DNA of 64,000 nucleotides from Streptomyces griseiscabiei (GTDB lineage Bacteria > Actinomycetota > Actinomycetes > Streptomycetales > Streptomycetaceae): the NCBI RefSeq assembly GCF_020010925.1, contig NZ_JAGJBZ010000002.1, positions 3,596,001-3,660,000 on the forward strand, given 5' to 3'. The translations under genes were made by a program, and so were the position numbers. Shown here one piece after another: positions 26,563-35,598 of the stretch. The number at the start of each line of letters is the position of its first letter. Positions within the stretch are counted from its first letter, which is position 1. The notes below the pieces were generated by a model. The model searched no databases. It had not been told where the DNA came from and was given only the letters and a program-made list of their open reading frames with translations.

Positions 26563-27112
26563 CGTGTCGCCTCCCCGCTCAGGCCCGTAACCGTAGCGAG
26601 CGCAGCGGCAGCCCAGGAAGAGGCATTTCACCCCTCTGTATCGCGCCCGTGTTCTGCCTGACGGCCGGGCTGGGGCGGGTGCGGTTCATGCGGCGGCTGC
26701 GAAGCCGGGGGCGTGCGAGACCAGGAGCAGGCTGCGGGCACGATCATGATCGGTGAGGCCATGCCAATCGCCGTGGTCTCCGAGATCTTGCGCTACTCCA
26801 CTTGGGCCGCCACACGGCTGTCTGCTCGCGTGCGCCGTGGTGCTGCCTGGCGCCCGCGATGCCGGGCTGCCACTCGGCTGACATGGGATGCGGTGAGCCC
26901 CCCGGGCCTGGTCCGTCACGGGCGCTGGTGCTCTCCCCGCGTCGATGTTCATGACTACGGATCACCGGGCTGATGGTGGCTGTCACCCGAAGCTGAGCTT
27001 TCCCGTTGGCACGTGTGGACGCGCCGCCCTTGGCGATCACGGGTCAAATTTCGCGCGCCCAACGCGAACCCCGCCCCTACGATCACCTGGTACGGCTGCT
27101 GGAGGGGCGGGA
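26563..27112. other. Intergenic region, no supported gene
   Basis: About 550 bases upstream of the HEAT-repeat gene. Several frames cross it on both strands, but none has family resemblance together with a ribosome site. The promoter of the HEAT-repeat gene should lie near its right end. Confidence 0.4.
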
Positions 27113-29146
27113 ATGCTTGAGGACATCGACGGCGGGGCAGGGGCAGCGACGCGGCTTGCGGGAGGTGCGCCGCTTCACAGCACGCTTGATGTCGCCGACC
27201 CCGGTGACTGGCTCGCGCTGGACGCAGGGGTGCGTGAGATGGCCTGGCATCGCCCGGAGTTCCTGCCGGCGTGGGAGCACACCGCCCCGCTGCCCGCCGA
27301 CCTGACTCGGCTTGGCGAGTCCCGGCTCGCACTCGCTCTCTGCCACCGCGACGGGAGGATCCGTCAGAAGGCGGTGCGTCAGTCGGTCCGGTACCCCGGT
27401 CTGCTGCCGTTGGTCGTGATCCGCTGCGCCGATTGGGTCGGCCCGGTGCGCGACCACGCCCGGCAGTTGCTGCGCGAGGCCCTGAACGTGGACTCTGCCC
27501 TCGGCCTCGCGCCGCTCATCCTTCGTGTCGGCCGCCGCGACAGAGGTGACGCCGGCGTCGATGTGCTCGGCCGGGTCCTGCGCCAGGCATCCCAGGGGCA
27601 GCTCGCTGTGCTCTTCTCCGACCCCGACCGCAACGTCCGGCGGTTCGCGTACCGGCTGGCCGTCGAGGGCCGGCTGCTCCGTGCCGCCGAGCTGGCCCGC
27701 GCCGCCGCCGGGGACCAGGACACCGTGGTCCAGGACCTGTGTGCCACGGCGGCGCTCACGGCTCTGGGGAATGGGGACGCCTACGAGGATGTGCTGCCTC
27801 CACTGCTGTCCGCGCGGAACCCGCGTGCCCGTTCGGCCGGCGTCACGGCGCTGAGACGGGCAGGGCGGTCAGAGCAGGCGAAGCGGTTTCTCGGTGACCG
27901 TTCCACACTCGTGCGTGCTTGTGCCCGGTATGTCGTACGACAGCACGGAGGCGACCCGGCAGCCTGGTACCGCGAGCGGTGCACGATGCCGGACGACCCC
28001 GAGTTGGCACCCGGCGCGGTCATCGGGCTGGCCGAGTGCGGGAACCGCGCGGACGCCGGACTGCTGCGACCGCTGCTCATGCACCCGGCGGCCGGGGTGC
28101 GGGCACGAGCGGTGGCAGGGCTGCGAACATTGGACTGCGTGGATGCGGAGCAGTTGTGGCCGCTCCTTGAGGACCCTGCCGCCGGAGTCGTCCGCGAGAC
28201 CGCCGCCACCCTGCTGCCCTCGGCCAAGGAGCTGCCCGCCGACTGGCTGTTGGAGCGCACCGGTTCCGATCGGCCGCGGCACGTCCGCGTCGGCGCATTC
28301 CGGCTGCTCGACACGTGTGGCGGCATTGTGGCGCTACGGGCGGCGGTCGGTCTGCTCGAGGACCCGGACATGAAGCTGCGCACCTGGGCCGCGCAATCGG
28401 TACAGCGCTGGCATCCGTCGCCGGACGAGCGGCGCGGCGACGCGGAGGTGGGTGAACTTCTCGACCGGAGCGGGCACCTCTTCAGCGATTACGTACTGCG
28501 CCGACGCAAGTGGGAAGCCGGGCTGGACATTGGGGACTGTATGGTCCGGAACTCTGCTCAGTACGCGAAGATCGACAGCCTCTGGCTCCCCGAGACGACT
28601 CCATGCGGCGTCACTTCACCACAACCGCGTCCTACTCCCGTGCGTCCTACCACTGAGCGCCGGCAGAAGTCGGCCACCCCGGGGGAGCGGGACCGAGTCA
28701 TGCAGAAGTACGCGATCATCCAGCACATCACGCGGTTCTTCCGGCCCCCGCGTGAGGCAAGACGACAACCGCCCACCTTCGCCCGGCAACTGGCGGGGCT
28801 CTGGCTGTTCGCGCTCGCCTTCGGGGCCGGGCTCAGCGCGCTCGGCTGGGACGTCGAATTCGGCATGGTGCTGCTGCTCCTCTTTTATGGCGACATCATC
28901 GAAGGGGTACGGCACCGCTGGCCGGCCGCACTGGCCGCGGTAGCAGCCCTGTGGGGTGGCGGCCGGCTCACAAGCGCCGTCCTGCCCGGCGCCCTCGACA
29001 ATGCCTGGGCGCAGAGCGTTGAATCCGCTGTCGGTGTCACGCTCGGGCTGGCAGTGAGCGCCGCGATCACACGGCTCCCGGAGCGCCGACGGCATCGGCC
29101 CGCCGGGGGACACGACTCCGGGTTCGGCGGTCAAGATTCCCGGTAA
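27113..29146 (+). CDS. HEAT-repeat protein with a C-terminal membrane domain
   Basis: A 677-residue protein. Residues ~70-470 consist of tandem alpha-alpha repeats of ~40 residues, many with VR-type second helices (DRNVRRFAYRLA, HPAAGVRARAVAGL, DPAAGVVRETAATL), typical of HEAT/PBS-lyase scaffolds. A linker (~510-560) leads to three or four hydrophobic helices at ~570-650. The ATG follows GGAGGGGCGGGA. Such scaffolds mediate protein contacts, and the tail would place it at the membrane. Function is unknown. Its last 16 bases overlap the end of a convergent small gene. Confidence 0.78.
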   Translation: MLEDIDGGAGAATRLAGGAPLHSTLDVADPGDWLALDAGVREMAWHRPEFLPAWEHTAPLPADLTRLGESRLALALCHRDGRIRQKAVRQSVRYPGLLPLVVIRCADWVGPVRDHARQLLREALNVDSALGLAPLILRVGRRDRGDAGVDVLGRVLRQASQGQLAVLFSDPDRNVRRFAYRLAVEGRLLRAAELARAAAGDQDTVVQDLCATAALTALGNGDAYEDVLPPLLSARNPRARSAGVTALRRAGRSEQAKRFLGDRSTLVRACARYVVRQHGGDPAAWYRERCTMPDDPELAPGAVIGLAECGNRADAGLLRPLLMHPAAGVRARAVAGLRTLDCVDAEQLWPLLEDPAAGVVRETAATLLPSAKELPADWLLERTGSDRPRHVRVGAFRLLDTCGGIVALRAAVGLLEDPDMKLRTWAAQSVQRWHPSPDERRGDAEVGELLDRSGHLFSDYVLRRRKWEAGLDIGDCMVRNSAQYAKIDSLWLPETTPCGVTSPQPRPTPVRPTTERRQKSATPGERDRVMQKYAIIQHITRFFRPPREARRQPPTFARQLAGLWLFALAFGAGLSALGWDVEFGMVLLLLFYGDIIEGVRHRWPAALAAVAALWGGGRLTSAVLPGALDNAWAQSVESAVGVTLGLAVSAAITRLPERRRHRPAGGHDSGFGGQDSR

Positions 29147-29514
29147 AGGAGAGGGCCGCCGACCTCGGTGACAACAAACGAACAGGCGTTGTGCGTAGGC
29201 CGGGAGGAGGGGAGGTGGACGGTGAGGCGCCGGAAGCGTCCGTCGTCGGTCGTGCCGATGGGCGCGGTGTAGCCGAAGCGGGCCCGGGTCTCCACAGTGA
29301 TCCCGCCGCCGGTGGTGGCGTGCTGCTGTCGGCGCTTGCGGACCTGGGGCTGCCATTGCTGCCGGACCGCGTCGTCGATCTTCGCGGCGACGTCGGCGCG
29401 GGCGTACTTGCCGGCGCCGCGCCGGTGACAGCAACGCTCCACGAAAAGGACTCCTACGGCCTCGCCCGGACCAATGCCCGCGCCGAACAGGCCGGCACAC
29501 ACTGCCCCCACCAT
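29131..29514 (-). CDS. Hypothetical small protein, possibly membrane-associated
   Basis: A 127-residue frame beginning MVGAVCAGLFGAGIGPGEAVG, a modest hydrophobic N-terminus. A basic middle (KIDDAVRQQWQPQVRKRRQQH) and a beta-rich end (ETRARFGYTAPIGTTDDGRFRRLTVH) follow. It lies downstream of the NmrA-like gene on the same strand and overlaps the convergent HEAT-repeat gene by 16 bases. No family was recognised and the ribosome site is weak, so the start is uncertain. Confidence 0.5.
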   Translation of the reverse strand: MVGAVCAGLFGAGIGPGEAVGVLFVERCCHRRGAGKYARADVAAKIDDAVRQQWQPQVRKRRQQHATTGGGITVETRARFGYTAPIGTTDDGRFRRLTVHLPSSRPTHNACSFVVTEVGGPLLYRES

Positions 29515-29554
29515 CGGGAGCCGCCTGACGACCAACTCTGACGGGCAGGGTGTC

Positions 29555-30388
29555 TCAGCGGAAGGAGTCGGCGTTCTCCGCAGCCCACTGCTGGAACGGT
29601 CTGGCGGGGGAGCCAGTGAGCCGTGAAACCGTGTCGCGCACCAACAGCAGCTGGTCGTTGATGTCTCCGCCCGTGACGTCGAGCACCGCGTCCGCGGCCT
29701 CGACCCCGAAGACGGCGGCCATCGGAAGGTGGGCCTCCTGCCGACTGATCTCGATGAAGGGCACATGTCGCCCGAGCGTTGCCCCGATGACCTCGACCTG
29801 CTGCCGGGCGGTCACCGACTCCGGGCCGGTCAGCGCATATGTCCGTCCCCGGTGGCCTGGCTCCGTCAGGGCCACCCGCGCCACCGAAGCGATGTCCGCG
29901 GGGTGGATCGTGGGCAGCCCGGTGTCCGCATACGGCGCGCGGACCGTCCCGTGGTCGCGAATCGACTCCGCCCACATCAGGGCGTTCGAGGCGAACTGTG
30001 TCGGCCGCAGGATCGTCCAGGCCATGCCGCTGTCCTTGAGCAGCCGCTCGACCGCGAGGTTCTCGCCGGCGGGGCCCAGATGCGGATGGGTCTGGACGGT
30101 GATGGACGACACCAGCACCACGTGCCCGACACCCGCCCGCCGGGCGGCTTCGATGATGTCGGCATCCGAGCCCAGACGCGACACAAGGAACAGCGAGCGC
30201 ACCCCGTCCAGAGCGGGCTTCAACGACTCCGGCTCCGCGAAGTCACCCTCGACAGCCTCGACCCCGTCGGGGAACTCGGCCCGTGCACGGTTACGGGTGA
30301 GCCCTCTCAACGGCTCCACACCCCGTGCGTGCAACTCCCTCAGCAGTGCACTGCCTGTGTTTCCGGTGGCTCCGGTCACGAGGATCAT
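29555..30388 (-). CDS. NmrA-like NAD(P)-binding oxidoreductase
   Basis: A 277-residue atypical SDR with an N-terminal MILVTGATGNTGSALL Rossmann motif, a VSSITV strand, then LRPTQFASN and HPADIASVARVAL. These are hallmarks of NmrA/TMR-like proteins (NAD(P)H:quinone reductase-like or regulatory). The ATG follows GGCAGGAG. The gene stands alone between a small hypothetical gene and the decayed ISL3 element. Likely cytoplasmic; the substrate is unknown. Confidence 0.88.
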   Translation of the reverse strand: MILVTGATGNTGSALLRELHARGVEPLRGLTRNRARAEFPDGVEAVEGDFAEPESLKPALDGVRSLFLVSRLGSDADIIEAARRAGVGHVVLVSSITVQTHPHLGPAGENLAVERLLKDSGMAWTILRPTQFASNALMWAESIRDHGTVRAPYADTGLPTIHPADIASVARVALTEPGHRGRTYALTGPESVTARQQVEVIGATLGRHVPFIEISRQEAHLPMAAVFGVEAADAVLDVTGGDINDQLLLVRDTVSRLTGSPARPFQQWAAENADSFR

Positions 30389-30586
30389 GGGCGCGTTCTC
30401 CTGCCGTCGGGTGATCAACTTGAGAACACGCTAGAAACTCAATCGCGCTTCAGGTCAAGGAACTCCTGGTCCTTCCTTCCGGCTGCCAGGCACGCGCGCG
30501 AACACCCCGGCGCTTTGCACCGGGGACTGCTCTCCATCGATCTATCACCGCCTTTGCCACACACGTGAGTGACACCGAGACTCACC

Positions 30587-30969
30587 GCTCTGGCACACAT
30601 TCCGTGAGGACGATCACCGAGTCAGGAAGCCGTCACCAGACGTGGGCGACGGCTTTCAACCGGCCCAACCCTCGCTGTTCTCCTTGCGGTCCGGCTGGTA
30701 GAGCGCCCATGACAGTTGTTCGGCGAAGCCGATGACCAGCGGCAACGGCAACTGGGCACGTCGCAGTCCGGGTACGGCACACCACGGCCCCGCGTCCTGG
30801 CCGAGACTCGAACCGCCCCACACTCAAGGAACACCCGCTCTACCAGCACCGCGCTGAAGTGCGGAAACAGCACGGCCATGAGGTCGTCACACCGCACCAC
30901 GCTCCCACATGACGCGACGTCACAGGACTGGATCCCCGCTGATCGTCCTCACGGAATGTGTGTCAGATC
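30587..30969 (-). mobile_element. Internally deleted ISL3-family insertion sequence with both terminal inverted repeats
   Basis: Positions 30587-30616 and 30940-30969 are 30-bp inverted repeats matching at 28 positions, including an unbroken 23-base core. Between them, on the minus strand from 30900, lies the start of an ISL3 transposase (LFPHFSAVLVERVFLECGAV, then RTRGRGVPYPDC). It is followed in another frame by a GFAEQ segment, after which the gene is gone. The element is only 383 bp, against roughly 1.3 kb for an intact copy, so it cannot code for transposition. No clear target-site duplication remains. An acyl-CoA ligase pseudogene begins just to its right. Confidence 0.8.
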
Positions 30970-30999
30970 CCCTCCCTCAGCTACAGCCCCCGACGTGCC

Positions 31000-31559
31000 G
31001 GGACGGTGGTGCCCCCTTCCCGGCGGCAGGAGATTCGCGTAGTCGACGAGAGCGGCACCGCGCAGGGACCGGGAGACAACGGCGAGATCCTCACCAGGGG
31101 CGCCACCATCATGCGTAGACATCTCGGACGCCCGGACGAAGCAGCCTGGACCGTCGTCGACGCGTGGTTGCACACCGGTGACGTCGGCCGCCTCGACGCC
31201 GACTGGTATGTATCCGACTCTGGTCGGGCGCTCGAAGGCCATAAGCATCCGCGGCCGGGAGGACATCTACCGCAAGGAGATCGAGGACATCCTGGCCGGA
31301 GATCCGTCCATCCTTGAGGTGGCCGTGATCTGTGTACCCGGCGAGAAGTGAGGAAAGGTCGTCGTTGCCTACGTGCAGCCGCGACCAGGTCGGACGGTCG
31401 GTACGGCAGTGCTGGACGCACTCTGTGCGCGCAGTCTCAGCGGCTGCAAGCGGCCGATCTCCTCCCTCGTCGAGGAGAGGCCATCCCCAAGAACGCGGTA
31501 GGCGTGATCGACGAGATCGCGGTGCGGGCAGCCCACGCCGCGGGGACAGCCGGCGCCTG
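31000..31559 (+). pseudogene. Acyl-CoA synthetase (AMP-dependent ligase) C-terminal pseudogene
   Basis: Successive frames spell the C-terminal third of an AMP-forming ligase. First come VVDESGTAQGPGDNGEILTRG and WLHTGDVGRLDADWYVSD. A frame change leads to RGREDIYRKEIEDILAGDPS and LEVAVICVPGEK, then an in-frame stop, VVAYVQPRPG and NAVGVIDE. The N-terminal AMP-binding half is missing. It starts next to the right end of the decayed ISL3 element, so deletion linked to insertion is plausible. It is not expected to make an active enzyme. Confidence 0.8.
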
Positions 31560-31581
31560 ACGTGCTCGGGGAGGGGCACGC

Positions 31582-32199
31582 TCAGGGCTGTTCTGTGCCC
31601 CCGACGGCGCGCAGGAGGAAGGGCAGCAGGCGGTCGGCCGTCTCCGCGGCGGACGCCGCGTCCACGTCGTCCGGCATCAGCGGGGTGAGGAAGAACCTGC
31701 TCATCATGGGGCCGATCACCAGGTCGCCGAGGAGGTCGGCGTTCTCGACCGGTGGGATCTCACCCCGGGCCACCGCGTGGCGCACGATCTCCACCGTACG
31801 TTGGCGCACGGGCGTCACGAAACTGCTGGTGAGCGCCTCGGCCAGAGGCACGTTGTGGGCGGCCTCGGCGATCAGGGACCGCAGTACCCCTCCCTCCTTG
31901 CCGGTCATGGAGGCGGCCTTGTCCCGGAGCAGAGCGCGCAGATCCCCTTCGAGGGTGCCGGTGTCCGTGGCCGCCGTGAGTTCCTGGGCATAGGCCGCGG
32001 CGGCGGCGACGACCAGGACCTCCTTGGAGGGCCAGCGGCGGTAGAGGGTGGCGGTGGACACTCCGGCGCGGGCAGCTACGGCGGCGGTGGTGAGCCCCCC
32101 GTAACCGCTCTCGCCCAGGACGGCCAGTGTCGCGTCCAGCAACGCCCGGTCTCGGGTGGCGTCGCGAGGGCGCCCCCGGCGCCCGGCCGCCCCGGTCAT
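31582..32199 (-). CDS. TetR/AcrR-family repressor
   Basis: A 205-residue regulator with an N-terminal HTH (about residues 15-62: GGLTTAAVAARAGVSTATLYRRWPSKEVL) and a helical C-terminal ligand domain of the TetR_C type. It is divergent from an aldehyde dehydrogenase. A perfect 11-bp inverted repeat overlaps the likely dehydrogenase promoter and is its probable operator. The ligand may be an aldehyde or hydrophobic substrate of that enzyme. Confidence 0.92.
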   Translation of the reverse strand: MTGAAGRRGRPRDATRDRALLDATLAVLGESGYGGLTTAAVAARAGVSTATLYRRWPSKEVLVVAAAAAYAQELTAATDTGTLEGDLRALLRDKAASMTGKEGGVLRSLIAEAAHNVPLAEALTSSFVTPVRQRTVEIVRHAVARGEIPPVENADLLGDLVIGPMMSRFFLTPLMPDDVDAASAAETADRLLPFLLRAVGGTEQP

Positions 32200-32319
32200 C
32201 GGCTGTCACCCGCGGGCATGTGGAAGGCGGCGGTGTCAGAGTGCCGAAAGAGTTGATCGGGGAGTGGTTCGACGAGTTCGAGATACGTGGGAGAGGTCAC
32301 ACGTCAAAGCTTACACTCT

Positions 32320-32346
32320 TACGAAACGAAATGACTTCGTTTCGTA
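32320..32346. promoter_or_regulatory. Perfect palindrome, TetR operator overlapping the aldehyde dehydrogenase promoter
   Basis: TACGAAACGAA at 32320-32330 and TTCGTTTCGTA at 32336-32346 are exact reverse complements separated by 5 bases. The right arm runs into GTATAT, a possible -10, with TTACGA at 32319-32324 as a possible -35. The ATG of the dehydrogenase follows 13 bases later. Size and place fit a TetR dimer site. Confidence 0.75.
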
Positions 32347-32359
32347 TATGCTCGCCCTC

Positions 32360-33769
32360 ATGACCCAAGACACTTACGTGGATGTCACCCCCTCGGCGGA
32401 TCACGCCACGGAAACCGTGACCCGGCTGCGTGCCACCTTCCAGACCGGTCGCACCAAGCCTCTGGCCTGGCGGAAGCAGCAGCTGCGAGCGCTGCGCACC
32501 CTGCTGACCGAGCACCAGGACGACTTCGAGGAGGCGCTGCACACCGACCTCGGCAAGAGCCCGACCGAGTCGCACATGATGGAGATCGGCTTCCTCGTCA
32601 GGGAGATCGACCACACCCTGCGCCACCTCGACCGATGGCTGCGCCCGAGCAGGGTGTCCGTGCCGCTGTCACTCATGCCGGGCCGCGCCTGGACGGTACG
32701 TGAGCCGCTGGGCACGGTGCTGGTCATCGCTCCCTGGAACTACCCGCTGAACCTGGCACTGGCCCCTCTCATCGGTGCACTGGCCGCCGGGAACTGCGTC
32801 GTCCTCAAGCCCAGCGAGGTCGCCCCGGCGACCTCGGCCGTGCTCGCCCACTGGCTGCCCCGGGTTCTGGACCCGCAGGCCGTCGCCGTCGTCGAGGGAG
32901 GCGTGCCGGAGACGACCGCCCTGCTGGACCAGCGGTTCGACCACATCTTCTACACCGGCAACGGCACGGTCGGGCGCATCGTCATGGCCGCCGCGGCCCG
33001 TCATCTCACCCCGGTCACCCTGGAGTTGGGCGGCAAGAGCCCCGCCGTCGTCGAACCCGGCGCCGACCTCGCGACGGCCGCGCGCCGCATCGCCTGGGGC
33101 AAGTTCGTGAACGCGGGCCAGACCTGTGTCGCTCCCGACTACGTGCTCGCCATAGGCCGGGCGGGCATCGAGATGGAGGCGCACCTGCGTGATGCGGTCC
33201 GCGAGATGTACGGCACCGAACCGGCCCGCAACAGTGACTACGGCCGCGTCATCAACGAGCGTCACTTCGACCGGCTGAGCGGCCTGCTGAACGACGGCCG
33301 GACCGTCGTCGGCGGCGACCACGACCGCGACGCCCGCTACATCGCCCCCACCGTCCTGGCTGACGTCGACCCCGACTCGGCCGTGATGCGCGACGAGATC
33401 TTCGGTCCCATCCTGCCCATCGTCCGGGTCCCCGACCTGGACGCGGCGATCTCCTTCATCACCGGGCGCGACAAGCCGCTGGCCCTCTACGCCTTCACCG
33501 CGTCCAAGCGCTCCAAGCGACGACTGATCGCCGAGACCTCCTCCGGCGGATTGACCTTCGGAGTCCCGACCGCGCAGCTCGCCGTGCCCGGCCTGCCCTT
33601 CGGCGGCGTCGGCGAGAGCGGTATGGGCCGCTACCACGGCTCGTACTCCCTGGACACCTTCAGCCACACCAAGTCCGTCCTGGACAAGCCGCTCCGGCCC
33701 GACACGCTGCGCGTGACCTACCCGCCCTACACCCCCTCCAAGGACCGCATACTGCGACGGATCATGTGA
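32360..33769 (+). CDS. Class 3-type (fatty) aldehyde dehydrogenase
   Basis: A 469-residue ALDH lacking the longer N-terminus of class 1/2 enzymes, as in ALDH3/YwdH-type fatty or aromatic aldehyde dehydrogenases. Key residues are Asn in APWNYPL, Glu222 in TLELGGKSPA and Cys256 in NAGQTC. The YHGSYSLDTFSH C-terminal motif is typical of this class. Divergent TetR control through the palindrome just upstream implies induction by substrate, perhaps for aldehyde detoxification. An in-frame ATG four codons upstream is an alternative start. Confidence 0.92.
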   Translation: MTQDTYVDVTPSADHATETVTRLRATFQTGRTKPLAWRKQQLRALRTLLTEHQDDFEEALHTDLGKSPTESHMMEIGFLVREIDHTLRHLDRWLRPSRVSVPLSLMPGRAWTVREPLGTVLVIAPWNYPLNLALAPLIGALAAGNCVVLKPSEVAPATSAVLAHWLPRVLDPQAVAVVEGGVPETTALLDQRFDHIFYTGNGTVGRIVMAAAARHLTPVTLELGGKSPAVVEPGADLATAARRIAWGKFVNAGQTCVAPDYVLAIGRAGIEMEAHLRDAVREMYGTEPARNSDYGRVINERHFDRLSGLLNDGRTVVGGDHDRDARYIAPTVLADVDPDSAVMRDEIFGPILPIVRVPDLDAAISFITGRDKPLALYAFTASKRSKRRLIAETSSGGLTFGVPTAQLAVPGLPFGGVGESGMGRYHGSYSLDTFSHTKSVLDKPLRPDTLRVTYPPYTPSKDRILRRIM

Positions 33770-33928
33770 GCCGGGCGGGCAACGAGTCGCGATGCCGCCG
33801 AGGACTGCACGAGGCCTCGATCCCCACATTCACCATGTCAACGAAACCACCGGCCGACCGATACCGCGGAACACGGCGGGCCCCCGCTCTCGCGGGAGAG
33901 TGCCTGAGGGCCGGCGAAAGGATCACCG

Positions 33929-34699
33929 ATGAAACCTGACCGTGCGGAAGCCTTCCGCCTGGAGCGCGCCGAGTGGCTGCGCTTCTGCGGGGAATTGGAC
34001 GAGAAGGAATGGAGCGCGGCGAGCGCTGCGGCCGGATGGAGCGTGCAGGACGTGGTGGCGCACGTCGGCGCCACGTGCCGCTCCTTCTTCACGCCCTCCG
34101 TAGTGACCATGATGCGCATGAGGGACCTTGAGCGGACCAACGACCTGTTTGTCGACCGGCGCCGCGGCCGGCCGGTTTCACAGACACTCGCCGAGTACGA
34201 ACGGTGGAGCCGGATGATCGGCGTGGCCGCCCGGCTGCCCCTCGACCGGATGCGTCTGCCGATGGCCGAGCTCGGCTGGTACCCGGGCGGGATGATGATC
34301 GCCGGCGCCATGACGTTCGACCACCACACCCACCTGCGCCATGACATCGCTCCCGCGCTGGGGCGTCCGGTTCCCGGCACCGACGCGAACCGGATGGCCG
34401 TGGTGCTGGAGTGGATGTTCGCCGTCGTACGGAACCAGCTGAAGTCGGCGCGGCCGGAGTGGTTCGACCGTCCCGTCACCATCGAGCTGGAAGGTCCCGG
34501 TGGGGACATCTGGACCGTGGGCCCGGGCGCCGCGGCGAAGGCCGGACCGTCGGACAAGCCGGCCGCCACGATCACCGGACTGGCCGTCGATTTCCCGGAA
34601 TGGTCCACCCACCGCGCCGACTGGCGCCATCGGGACCTGCGGATCTCCGGCGACGCCGACTACGCCGCCCGGTTCCTGGACTTCGTGCGGGTGGTGTGA
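33929..34699 (+). CDS. Maleylpyruvate isomerase-family (mycothiol-dependent, DinB-like) protein
   Basis: A 256-residue protein with an N-terminal four-helix MDMPI/DinB-like domain (about residues 8-150: GWSVQDVVAHVGA, later FDHHTHLRHDI with clustered His for metal binding). A C-terminal SCP-2-like domain (about 170-250) follows. Members are metal-dependent enzymes often using mycothiol, an actinobacterial thiol. The ATG follows GAAAGGA. True maleylpyruvate isomerase activity is not implied, as no gentisate genes are nearby. It is a single gene after the aldehyde dehydrogenase. Confidence 0.82.
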   Translation: MKPDRAEAFRLERAEWLRFCGELDEKEWSAASAAAGWSVQDVVAHVGATCRSFFTPSVVTMMRMRDLERTNDLFVDRRRGRPVSQTLAEYERWSRMIGVAARLPLDRMRLPMAELGWYPGGMMIAGAMTFDHHTHLRHDIAPALGRPVPGTDANRMAVVLEWMFAVVRNQLKSARPEWFDRPVTIELEGPGGDIWTVGPGAAAKAGPSDKPAATITGLAVDFPEWSTHRADWRHRDLRISGDADYAARFLDFVRVV

Positions 34700-34914
34700 C
34701 CGTCTGCCCTGACCCGGAAGTCGATCAGGCTTGGGAGCTGCCCCATGGTCGGAGAGCCTTCCGTGAGGCCGAGTGATGAGATGCGTTCGGCCGTGGCGAG
34801 TGTGCGCCCGTCGGGCTGAGCGGCACGCTGTCCGGAAACGCATCGCGCCGTCGCTCGGCGCAGGGTCGGTGAAGGAGTATCCGCAGCACCGTCGGGCGTC
34901 CCATCTTTCGGATC

Positions 34915-35280
34915 GCCTCCTGGAGCTGGGGATCAGCCCGGCTCGCGGCAGCGAGGACTCCGCTGCCGGAGGCGCCGAACACCACCGCGAACCGATGCCC
35001 GCACACCGGCTCCCGCAGTTCCTCCCTCAGCCGGGCCCGCCCGAAGAACACCTCTCGGTCCTCCGGCCTGAACCTGGCGAGGCCCCGGCAGGGCGGCGTC
35101 GCTTCCTCGTCCTGCTTGCGGGCCGACCGGGCCGACCCTGCGGTCTGGGCCGGCGAAGTCGCCGAGCAGCCCGCGCTCCGGGCCATCGCCCGATACGACA
35201 GTCCACCGGCTGCCGTGCGCGGCTGCCGCGGCTCATGCGCGAGGCGCTGTACCGGACCGGCTGCCGGATCCACCGGTCTT
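34915..35280 (-). pseudogene. nSTAND-type NTPase remnant with an N-terminal HTH
   Basis: Reading leftward, PVQRLAHEPRQ and GGLSYRAMARSAG match the HTH start of large Streptomyces regulators with STAND NTPase and WD40 domains. After a deletion comes CRGLARFRPEDREVFFGRA and the P-loop start VVFGASGSG. The frame then breaks exactly at the P-loop lysine, and SSLPRAGLIP continues in the next frame. The rest of the ~1300-residue protein is absent. It is a dead fragment. Confidence 0.72.
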
Positions 35281-35598
35281 TCGGGACGTCCCACAGCCGG
35301 GTACCTCCGTCCTGCAAGGGGAGACAAGGGCGGCTGCGCAGCAGACATGCGTTTCGCGTTCGTTGCCAACCCATCCCCTTGCCATACGCATCCTTGATCA
35401 GACGTGACGGGTCTCTGACCTCGAACAATCCGCTGCGCCGAACCGAATTGATTGTGCCCTCGGCAGGTAGGTGCTGATCAACCTTCCGGTCGTCATCGTT
35501 GGCCGTGGCGTCGACCGGTCCGGCGTCCGAGCACCGGACAGCGACGCGCTTCAGAGCACCTCCGGAACACTTCAGGAACAACGAGGACGGACACGGAT
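35281..35598. other. Non-coding DNA upstream of the ribosome-inactivating protein gene
   Basis: No gene is supported here. A minus-strand stretch near 35370-35450 (NSVRRSGLFEVRDPSRLIK) could be another gene fragment, but I could not assign it to a family. The promoter for the toxin gene should lie at the right end; no clear boxes were identified. Confidence 0.4.

Noticed and set aside
30578..30980. Target-site duplication around the ISL3 relic
   Set aside because: The 8 bases outside each inverted repeat do not match, so the flanks have diverged or been rearranged.
34725..35598. Several 200-codon frames on both strands
   Set aside because: Only short pieces match the nSTAND/HTH family and they change frame, so I annotate a remnant and no intact gene.
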